Assembly: GCF_040054535.1 (NCBI RefSeq)
Contig: NC_090796.1
Coordinates: forward strand, 17,314,501 to 17,378,500
Length of the DNA: 64,000 nucleotides
Reading direction: 5' to 3'
Origin: Antennarius striatus
Taxonomy: Eukaryota; Chordata; Actinopteri; Lophiiformes; Antennariidae
Positions 1 through 21,530 of this stretch are shown here, in pieces. The notes under the pieces were generated by a model. That model was given only the letters and a program-made list of their open reading frames with translations, was not told the DNA's origin and did no database searches. Each line of letters starts with the position of its first letter. Position 1 is the first letter of the stretch. Both the position numbers and the translations under genes were made by a program.

Positions 1-653
1 CCATAAGTGGCTGTTAGAACCTGAAATCATGAAGTCATTTTCCCTCCATTCCGATTCTTCTTATAGAGCACACCGGGAACAGAGGATCAAAGATCAACCC
101 TTTCCCCGCCGCTGATCGGTGGCATTTCCTCCACCGCCGTTTCGCTCCAGTCGAAAATGCGAACCCCCCCCCGGAAAATTACCTCAGCCAAGGAGTCAAT
201 TATGTTTGAACAATTATTTTAAATGCCGTGAGGAATTGTTCTCGTGGTGACATTTTTATAGCTCAAATTTGACTAAGTAGCTTTGAGGTGGTTTTCATTA
301 ACCGCTCATAGTGTACACAAATTGTGCTCTCACTGTAAAACAGCTGTTTTACAACCGTGCGAGGGAGCTGGGTGAGGGAGAAGGCGAGCTTTTACATGAC
401 TTTCATGGATCGACTTCCATTAGAATGAGCGCCGCTACTGTTTCTGCCTCATTAAGATCAAATTATGTGTAATTAGTGGCTCAGATGTTTGATCGTACTG
501 TTTTTAGACACAACTTGTGGCAGGGGGCGATGAGTGTTGTGGACATACTGTCGCACCATTGTTTTTGATGAGGTAAAGTGTTCATATTTGCATATCGCTG
601 TGTGGATAAAAAGCCTTGTGTCTGTTCTAATAAGCTCTCCTCTGCTCCTGAAG
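1..653 (+). other. kat6b intron, left part
   Basis: This is non-coding sequence upstream of the exon beginning at 654. The preceding PHD1 half must lie outside the window, because the exon enters in the middle of a Gly codon (acceptor AG at 652-653). I see no other feature here. Confidence 0.7.
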
Positions 654-13616
<12,963 letters not shown>

Positions 13617-13782
13617 CCCCGCCCCCGCCCCCACCTCGCTAACGTGACTTAAAAACCAGCAGCACTTGGAAAGGATGCAAGAATCTCCACGGCGACGAAA
13701 CGCCGGAAGTATTCCTGGTCCTCCAGAGGGAAGCCTTACGTCGTTACCATGGGAACCGATTGAACCGGCGTTCCTGTCTCTG

Positions 13783-13785
13783 GTG

Positions 13786-13834
<49 letters not shown>
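13783..13834. repeat. (GT)n microsatellite, first copy in kat6b 3'UTR
   Basis: A GT tract of about 25 units with one GC interruption lies 170 bp after the kat6b stop codon and would be transcribed as (GU)n. Confidence 0.95.
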
Positions 13835-13836
<2 letters not shown>

Positions 13837-13940
13837 AGCGGCGGCTTCAGAGCTCACAGGTGGATTTGGTGGTCGCGTAGCAGCCCCCCCACCCCCCATG
13901 AAGCCATTTAACGTGCCTGCTACAGGAGGAGGAACCTGCT

Positions 13941-13941
<1 letters not shown>

Positions 13942-14005
<64 letters not shown>
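13942..14005. repeat. (GT)n microsatellite, second copy in kat6b 3'UTR
   Basis: A GT tract of about 32 units lies 107 bp after the end of the first tract, in the same orientation. Confidence 0.95.
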
Positions 14006-14007
<2 letters not shown>

Positions 14008-14324
14008 ACTCACGCCTTTGTATATTTAAATTATTGTACTTATTTTGTAAAGTGACGACTAGCATGCTTCAGTCTGTTAGTGACGGTGCATTGAGTAGTA
14101 GTGTACACGTGTCGTGCTCACTAGCAAAGCCATTGGAAAGAGATCTGGCCTTTATTAGGTTTCCCTCCCCAGGGACAAAGATGAAACTATATTTTATTAA
14201 TTCTAATAATGTAAAAAAATGTAAACTTAGTCCTGTTTTCTGTTGGGTTTGAGAGGTTTTATTGCTCTGTATGTATAATTCTGAAGTCTTTTGTAACGGC
14301 TCTCCTGGAGGCAGCTCTCTGTTG

Positions 14325-14330
14325 AATAAA
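14325..14330 (+). terminator. kat6b: AATAAA polyadenylation signal (kat6b, proximal)
   Basis: A canonical hexamer about 710 bp after the kat6b stop codon. Confidence 0.5.
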
Positions 14331-14826
14331 ACAGACTGATTTCTGTCCAAATAACCGAGCATATCTCAGCGTTTGTACCCAGAAAAGTTCTAAAACATTT
14401 CCACGCTTAGAGAAGTGTGGTGGAATTTCAAAGAACTAAATGATTATAACGACAAAATAACGAGAAAGAAAGTATAAATTTAGTCCAAAGTGGATATTTT
14501 ACATAATGCCTTTAAAGCTACGTTTTCATTCCATCTGTAGATTTGTTTTGTATCTTTATAAAATGTTGGATTTATATTTTACCGAAGTGTAGAAGAATAG
14601 CGCCTGTGAATAGACCAAACTAAGCTCATGGTTTGCATGTAAAACGCAACTTGTTCCTGTGTTTCTGTTTCTATTCCTCTTTTGTAGCCTTTGTACCTGT
14701 ACAGAGTCGCTGAGAGACGGAGGGAAATACCTGGCTATGTGCACAAACCCACAGAAAGACATTCTTGTATTTATGACTTTTTCTCCTTTTGTCAGTTACT
14801 TAAAATGCTGTACATTTTAGCATAAG

Positions 14827-14832
14827 AATAAA
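14827..14832 (+). terminator. kat6b: AATAAA polyadenylation signal (kat6b, distal)
   Basis: A canonical hexamer followed within 30 bp by TGTTCT/TTGTTCT-rich sequence, which fits a downstream element. It lies before the minus-strand dusp29 gene. Confidence 0.6.
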
Positions 14833-14974
14833 TTATGATTGACCTGTTCTCCATTGTTCTCCCACTCATTTGAAAGATTTACGAGTCGCGGAACAGAAAT
14901 GTGAGATCCAGACAGCTGTTTGCCCAGCAGGAAAATTATTTTACAATAAAATCAAGTCAAAAAAATAAAAGGAC

Positions 14975-15760
14975 ATGTGACTCGGACTTGGTTGCTTTAG
15001 AAGATTTAATTCACCTGATGTTTCATCGCTCCAGACAAAAAGCTGAAACGCGTCTTAACCTGGAAATTTAAAAACAAACCGGAAGAGAGGCTGAATATTT
15101 AATCCCTACATCTACATAGGAAACAAAAGAGCTAGTTTTCTAGAGTCTCTTTCTTACTGACTTGGAACTTGCTGAGAAAGACCTGCTGCTTGACTCGGAC
15201 GTGTCTGGACCTGGGCTTTGACTCGTACTCGTCTCAAACGGTTTTAGAGACGACTGGAATTCCTTTTCTCAAATGACCAAAAGTTTTAAAAAAGACTTCC
15301 AGTTAATTTGACTAGGAGGAAAATTTAGAATTTATTTGGACTACAATCACCTGAAAAGACTTGGTTTTTTCTAAACCAGTTTGAATAAATTGGACTTGAT
15401 TGACTCGACTTGAGTTGGACTTGTTTCAAATGATTTGAGGTCTAACTTTGACTCATCTCAAACATCTGATGACTTGGATACCAGTGACTAGCCTCAAATG
15501 ACTCGGGCCTGCTGCAGGATGGACTCGGGACTAGGATCTACACTAAACTACACGGGATTTGACTTGGACCTGTCTCACATGATTTGACGTGTCTCAGATG
15601 ACTCGAGACTTGGCCTCAGTTTTTGCTCTGAGATGCTTCAACCGGCCCTCAGCTCTTCTGCTGTGACTCGGACTCGTCTTCAGCGACTCGACCCTTCAGC
15701 TCGTCCCTCTGCTGACTCGACTCTGATCTGGTCTCTGGCGACTCGAGGCTCGAGTCCCTC
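14975..15760. repeat. Degenerate GACTTG/GACTCG repeat array
   Basis: Short words GACTCG, GACTTGG, TGACTCGA and GTCTCA recur every 10-30 bases across this stretch, from downstream of dusp29 into its last coding exon. Similar GACTTGACTCG low-complexity arrays are common in fish genomes. A reverse-strand AATAAA (15331-15336 read on the minus strand) inside it may end the dusp29 mRNA. Confidence 0.65.
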
Positions 15761-16650
15761 CGCTGCTCCTGCAGGAACTCGTCCAGCCCCCTCAGCTGCT
15801 TCAGGAAGCCCCAGTTGGGGACGATCCTCCTGCGTTTCTTCACGTGTTCGATGGCGTCCACCAGCGTCATCTTCTGGCAGATCATCAGGTAGGCGAGGAA
15901 GAGCGTGGCGGAGCGACTTCTTCCCATCACGCAATGCACCAGTAGTTTATCTGGAGAACCAATCAGGGAGCAGCATCACAAGTGTGAACGTTTTGGAGTC
16001 CCTGACTCTAGAACCGTCTGAAGGTTCTGATCTGGATCTGGAACCAGAACGGTTTTAATCACCATGACATCATAAGATCTAGAACCTGTCTGATCTGGAT
16101 CCTGAAGAAAGTCTAGAGCAACAAGCCAATCAGGAGACGGTTTTAGGTTCGAACCAGGTCGTCTTACTCTGAGGGTTCCTCAGCGTTTCTTCTATAAACT
16201 CGGCGGCGGAGAGGAAATGCTGGCTGAGGTCAAAGGTCACCACATCCTCAGCCACCACCCCGTAGTACACCACGCCCATGTCGTCGTAGTAACCGGCCCC
16301 AGTGTCCACGTTGTTCCAGGTCCCTTCGGCCGCGTTGAGGACGTGCGTGACCCCCAGCCCCCTCAGGTGATGCCTGTCCCTCGCCGTCTGCCTGCAGGAA
16401 GCCGGCGCGGCGTTTTTTAGCTGCTGGGACACCGTCGGGTCGGCGATGTCACACGTTCTACTCACTCGTCCCCGATGAAGACGTTGGGCCAGACCTCGTT
16501 GACGTGAGTGTAAGCCACACTCCCACGGTTGAGGATTTTCTCCAGCTCGTAGCCTCCAGGGGTGACGTATTCATCCGCCGCTCTAGATTCTGTCTGGGAG
16601 ACGTTCATCCTTGATTTGTGAGCAGCCTTTCCTTTTTTTTCTTCACACAT
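15649..16650 (-). CDS. dusp29: Dual specificity phosphatase 29 (DUPD1), atypical DUSP
   Basis: Cytosolic/nuclear tyrosine and serine/threonine phosphatase of the atypical DUSP class, muscle-enriched in mammals. Exons on the minus strand are 16650-16466, 16391-16168 and 15950-15649, encoding 236 aa. Intron phases are 2 and 1. Family landmarks: [29 protein letters not shown] (the DUPD1 form of the recognition motif), [12 protein letters not shown], the general-acid region [11 protein letters not shown], and signature HCVMGRSRS with Cys143 and Arg149. Exon 2 is 224 nt, longer than in the four downstream paralogues; part of this is an extra Asn in TWNNVDTG. The Ser/Glu/Arg-rich C-terminal tail from about residue 205 looks as if it is built from the adjacent GACTCG repeat. 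The start chosen is the first ATG; Met15 is an alternative. Position directly after kat6b matches human DUSP29. Confidence 0.92.
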
Positions 16651-18211
16651 GATTTATTAGCTTAAGGGAGAACAGAAAACGCCACGCTCGCTGCGTGGCT
16701 TCCACGTCCCCTTCCTGCGTCTGGAGCAGCTCTCACCAGGACCTTCAAGTCCTTCATCTCCCTGCGTGAACATTCTGTTTCCCTCACGCTGTCGCTCCTT
16801 ACAGGCAGAACGCTGAGGAGTCGGGGTGCAGATTGTGTAACCGCTCTGTGACGGGCATCAAATGTGAAGGATATTTTTAGCCCACTCTGCCCCCCCCTGA
16901 CCTCAGCTGCCATGTTTCCTGCCTGTGGGGGCAGCTTCCACCCAGCCGGTCCCTGCCATCCAAACGCAACTTTAATCTCCACCGCTGGCGGGAAGCGGCG
17001 CTTATCCAAACTTCGCCAGAGGACGCCCCAAATCCGCTGGAGCGAACGGAACACTGGGAGGTTTTCCTCCTTCAAATTGTGTCCATCTCTGTGTAGCCTT
17101 TCTGGGGGTGGGGTGGGGGGGGGAGCGTGTGAGCGTCGCCTCCAACTCCCGTTCAGGATGTTCCGGAGGAGAGGAACGTGTCAGACGGTTAGACGGAGGA
17201 GGCCTTTGATTCCCGCGTTGTTTCGTCCATCCAGGCATCTCAAAGTGGGGGTGCGATGATGACTGTGCTGCGGTGTCAGACGGAGGCTTCACACCATCAG
17301 ACTCTTTTATTTTCCCCTCATATCTTCATCCTCGGCCATCATTCATTCTGACAGTGAAATCATTAAACCTGTGATATCCAATTCCTTTTATTTTGACAGA
17401 TCCCCCCCCCTCTCCTCCTCCCAGCGCGCTCCGGAGAGCATCTCTTATTAAGATGGCTTCAGCGTTTCATCTCTTTTCAAAGTCTGACCTGAATCTGTAC
17501 ACACTCACAACCGCGCCGGCGTATTTTTATCATGTCGTATCGAGAATCTTCAGACATCACAGTGTTAAGTGTTGGAGTTAGCGCCGGGCGTGTGGAGCGT
17601 GGAAGTGGAAGTGGAGCGTTGTTTATTTATAGGAGCCCGTCTGCAGGGCTCCATTGGGCCACGCGTGACAGGAAGTGTTCCCGTGATCCACTTCCTGCAA
17701 AATTAATACATATGAGATTATATGTAAGTAGTTTCCATGTAAACCGACCCGTAACCAGAGAGATCCTGAGACTCGTGGGTCAAGTAACTTGTAACTAGAT
17801 GAAGTATGTAAGTGATCTTCACGTCTTTACCCGTCATTCCTACTTAAACCCTCCGCAGTGACATCACCTATGACATCACCAACACCAAACAACAGTCGTG
17901 TCGTTCAGCGTGAAGAAAAGAACAGACAAGAATAAACAAACTAAAGATTTTATGTCAAACTGTCATGGTTTGGTTTCCGTCTCATAATGCTCTGCTGTGC
18001 TGGGGCGTGGCAGGAGGCGGGGCTGAGGTGGTGGGTGGAGCCTCATCTCCACACCTGTACCTGATCAGACTGATCAGTCTGAGGCTTCTCCTTTGGTTCT
18101 GACTCAGATTGTTTTGGACTCTTCCTCTGACGGCTGAGGAACGACATCATCTTCATCTGAGGTGTGAATGATGTCACCTGGATCCAAAAGACGTCACGTC
18201 TTCTTCCTCCT
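16651..18211. other. Intergenic region upstream of dusp29
   Basis: This is the presumed dusp29 promoter side. A perfect MEF2-type word TTATTTATAG lies at 17623-17632 and a near match (ATATTTTTAG) near 16870, which would suit a muscle gene, but both could be chance. GC-rich sequence lies around 16900-17250. I see no open frame with recognisable similarity. Confidence 0.4.
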
Positions 18212-19135
18212 CTACAGGACCAATGAGGCGTCGAGGAGGCGGAGCTGATGGAGGAAGCCGGCGTTGGGAAGGATGTTCCTGTGTCTGCGGACCGCCTGCA
18301 GCGCCCCCACCAGGGTGAGTCCCTCCTTCAGCATGAGGAAGGCCAGAGTCAGCGCCGCCGAGCGGCTGACTCCCCGCGCGCAGTGAACCAGCACCTTACC
18401 TACAAACAAACAAACAAACAAACAAACAAACAAACAAACAAACAAACAAACAAACAAACATCAGCTGTTTGGGGGTGTTTAACCGTTTTCCATCCAGACC
18501 CACAAGAAATAAATAAATTAGAGCTAAAATAAAAGGTCTTTTCTCCATGAAAACAAGGATCTGATGTTTTAAATAAAGTTTTTTTGTACCATTCTGCGTC
18601 AGAGCGGCGTGGATGAAATCCGCCGTCTCCGTGAAGAACGGGCTCAGGTCGAAGTCTCGACAGTCGGCGGCCTCCACGCCGTGGTAGCGGATGCCGGTGT
18701 GGCGGTAGAACTGGGGGCCGGTGTCGATGTGGCGGGGGCCGTCTGCTGCGTTCACCACGTGTGTGATTCCCAGATCCACTAACAGGACTTTGTCTCGGGC
18801 CGTCGCCCTGACAACCGACACCAGAGTCCACACAATGAGGCCCGGACAGCCCTCCACACATATGCTGCCGCCGCGCCGCCGCCGCCGCTGACTCAGACCT
18901 ACAGATTTTATATTTCTCCCGCCGCCGGCCAAACGCGGGACTTGTTTGCAGCGACAGTTTGTTAGCATATTGCAGCGCGGCCCCGAAGTGAGAATGTCAC
19001 TTACGCGTCTCCAACGTAGAGGTTGGGCCAAACCTCGTTGACAGCTCCGGTGGGACGTCTGTTCTCCAGCAGAAGGCCCAGCAGATCGCAGGTGGGCGGT
19101 GTTTGGTACGGCGGCTCCGCCTCTGGCCTCATCAT
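18212..19135 (-). CDS. Atypical dual specificity phosphatase, DUSP13B/TMDP-like paralogue 1
   Basis: Three minus-strand exons, 19135-19005, 18807-18590 and 18399-18212, encode 178 aa with intron phases 2 and 1. Landmarks are [20 protein letters not shown] (the YQ(T/P)PP motif seen at the start of the TMDP form of DUSP13), [51 protein letters not shown] and signature HCARGVSRS with Cys123 and Arg129. All catalytic residues are present. The protein ends soon after the final helix, without a tail. Start: MM at 19135, with a second Met next to it. The third exon is preceded directly by a (TTTG)n tract on the sense strand, so the polypyrimidine tract has been replaced by a microsatellite. I assign it to the DUSP13 family by motif and position, but paralogue naming needs a tree. 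Confidence 0.85.
18402..18460. repeat. (CAAA)n microsatellite abutting a 3' splice site
   Basis: About 14.5 copies of CAAA lie on the plus strand, read as TTTG on the transcribed strand. The tract ends at the AG acceptor (18401-18400) of the last exon of the phosphatase gene at 18212-19135. Confidence 0.95.
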
Positions 19136-19255
19136 CCACGCATAATTAACACAAATCTGCAGCGTTTTCCTAAACGCTCCACGCTGCTGGGGGGGAAATG
19201 TAAGAAGTGGATTTGGAAACAGTCACCTGTGACCTTATTGGTGTCCCACCCCCCC

Positions 19256-19256
<1 letters not shown>

Positions 19257-19342
<86 letters not shown>
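19257..19342. repeat. (AC)n microsatellite
   Basis: An uninterrupted AC tract of about 43 units lies about 120 bp upstream of the ATG of the phosphatase gene that starts at 19135. Frames through it encode Thr/His or Val/Cys only. Confidence 0.97.
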
Positions 19343-19344
<2 letters not shown>

Positions 19345-19404
19345 AGGAATGAGACAGCTGAGGATGCCACAGCCCGGCTGGACTATTTATTCCTCAGCGC
19401 TGCG

Positions 19405-19405
<1 letters not shown>

Positions 19406-19436
<31 letters not shown>
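19406..19436. repeat. (AC)n microsatellite, short
   Basis: A second AC tract of about 15 units lies 64 bp after the longer one. Confidence 0.95.
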
Positions 19437-19437
<1 letters not shown>

Positions 19438-19793
19438 CAGTGTTCATGACGGCTCTGACTCATCGTTGTTGTCGGTGTGGATCCGGTTCACACCGCCTCA
19501 CCGGTCGTCATGGAGACGTCAGAGGACGGTTGTGTCGGTTAGTGTCAGTCAGAACAACGACTCATCTGATGAGGATGAATCATCACATGAAGGATGGAAC
19601 CTTTGGTCCGCAAAAGGGAACAGAACTTTATCTAACGTGGCTTTATGGGCCGTAACAGAACCTCATAGGAGGATGAAGATGAGGATGATGATTTCAAGGT
19701 CTGAAATAAAGAGCTGACGTCTGCAGATGGAGGTTCTTCATGATGAAAGAAGGTTCTGGAGGTCAGGAGGTCAAACCAGAGCATTCCTGTTTC

Positions 19794-19799
19794 TTTATT
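19794..19799 (-). terminator. AATAAA polyadenylation signal on minus strand
   Basis: TTTATT on the plus strand lies about 185 bp after the stop codon of the phosphatase gene at 19982-21303, a sensible distance for its 3'UTR. Confidence 0.5.
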
Positions 19800-19981
19800 T
19801 TTATACAAATTCATTTTAAACTTTAAATTATTTTTTGTTAATTCAAAAACAAACAAAAAAAAGCTTAAAATTATAAATTACTTCACAAAAATCCGTCAAT
19901 TTGTTCCTACAGGAATCTAATTCTTATCAAATCTACTGCAGATCCAACAACAAAATGAAACTAATAACGGTTCAACGGGTT

Positions 19982-21303
19982 TCACGTCCGTCCGTCGCCG
20001 CTGCCCCGTCTCCTTGACGACGCCCAGCCGTGCAGCTCCTGGTCCAGCTCCCGGAGCTGCTCCAGGAAGCCCGAGTTGGGACAGATGTTCCTGTTGGCGC
20101 TGACGGCTCTGATGGCGTCCGGCAGCGTCATGTTCTCCTGGATCATCAGGTAGGCCAGAACCAGGGTGGAGGAGCGGCTGAGCCCCATGGCGCAGTGGAC
20201 GAACACCCGACCTGCCGACGGAAAGGTCACGCCAATCAGCCCAGAGGTCAGCCGGATCCATTTCTACTCTACAAACCAATCAGCGACTGGATTACGGCGA
20301 GGATGTCTAATTGGTTGGATTAAAACGCGTCACAGAGAGGAAAGCTTCCAACTCCTGACCCAAAAGTTTTCCACGTTGTTGCTCCGAACGTTTCACCACA
20401 CAGTAATCCCTGCTTCCTTATCGGGGGGCCGGGGATTAGGGGTCACAGGAGCGCGTAATTGAACTGTCTCTACGTCTGAGTGTTTCTTGCGGGAGGATTA
20501 CCGGGGGCCCCCGCCACACACTGGAGCCCCCGATCAGCCGGTATGTGACTGAGGAGGTCTGGTCTTACTACGGTCGTGTCAGACAGCGGCTCCCCACAAA
20601 CAGAACGGTGTCATTTCCACGTCCAATAAAAGTGTTGCTCACAAATTAGCAGGGCGATCCGTTTCAAACCAATTTTCCCGGCCGGGGTTGGAGCTTCGGA
20701 GGCGCTTAGCGAGGGGAAAGACGTTGGCTGGATTCATGTTTAGCGTTTGATTTGCATTTTAATGACGGCTGAGGCGGCTCGCAGGAAGGACCGGCCTCTC
20801 CGGGTCGAGAGCGATCAGCGACGCCCCCCGCCCGCTGAGGGTCACTCACCTGAAGGCGAGCTCAGAGCGCTCTTGATGAACCCGGCGGCCGTGTAGAAGA
20901 AGGGCTTCAGGCTGAAGGAGGGCATGTCGAAGGCCTCCACCCCGTGGTAGGCCATGCCCGTGTCCCGGTAGAAGCCGGCCCCCGTGTTCACGTTGAACTT
21001 CCCATCGGCGGCGTTGAGCACGTGGGTGATGCGGTGAGCCTGCAGCAGACGCTTGTCTTTGGCGGCGTACCTGACAGGAAGCAGCAGTGGAGTTAGTGTG
21101 AGCACGCCAGCGGGGGGGGGGGGGGACGTCTGAATGTTCTGGGCTCACATGTCTCCGATGTAGATCCGGGGCTGGACCTCGTCCATGTGGCGGTTGCTGC
21201 CGCTCTTGGTCCACATCATTTTCTGGAGCTCTGAAGCAGGGGGGGTCTGGTACCTGAAGCCCGTCCCCTCGGGCCTCGCCGAGCCACCGACACCTCTGGG
21301 CAT
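19982..21303 (-). CDS. dusp13b: Atypical dual specificity phosphatase 13B (TMDP-like)
   Basis: Exons 21303-21149, 21070-20850 and 20211-19982 encode 201 aa with intron phases 2 and 1. Landmarks: [72 protein letters not shown], signature HCAMGLSRS (Cys132, Arg138), then [21 protein letters not shown], close to mammalian TMDP. The normally conserved Trp of DEVWP is Gln here. The start is the first Met next to conserved sequence. The frame stays open upstream through an 11-bp minisatellite, so a longer N-terminus is formally possible, but an acceptor-like CTCCTACAG just upstream (AG at 21326-21325) suggests the coding exon starts near 21324 after a non-coding first exon. The C-terminal tail is Arg/Ser/Gly-rich. 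Confidence 0.87.
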
Positions 21304-21335
21304 GTCTGGAAGCTGGGACTCCACCTGTAGGAGCT

Positions 21336-21530
21336 GGAACCACAGGAGAACCAGAGGAGAACCAGATGAGAACCAGAGGAGGACCACAGGAGAACCAGAG
21401 GAGAACCAGAGGAGAACCAGAGGAGGACCAGAGGAGAACCAGATGAGAACCAGAGGAGAACCAGAGGGGAACCAGAGGAGGACCAGAGGAGGACCAGAGG
21501 AGAACCAGAGGAGGACCAGAGGAGAACCAC
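21336..21530. repeat. 11-bp minisatellite (GAGGAGAACCA type)
   Basis: About 17-18 imperfect copies of an 11-bp unit, with variants GAGGAGAACCA, GAGGAGGACCA and GATGAGAACCA. It begins about 30 bp upstream of the dusp13b ATG. On the transcribed strand it is pyrimidine-rich and open in all three frames. Confidence 0.93.

Larger units (their letters stand above)
13617..14850 (+). other. kat6b: kat6b 3' untranslated region
   Basis: Sequence after the TAA stop holds two long (GT)n tracts and then AT-rich sequence with TGTA- and ATTTA-type words. AATAAA signals occur at 14325-14330 and 14827-14832, so short and long 3'UTR forms of roughly 0.7 and 1.2 kb are plausible. The end point is inferred. Confidence 0.65.

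Noticed and set aside
19103-19717. 204-codon plus-strand frame with Thr-His runs
   Set aside because: It crosses two (AC)n tracts and lies opposite the promoter side of a real minus-strand phosphatase gene. No domain is present.
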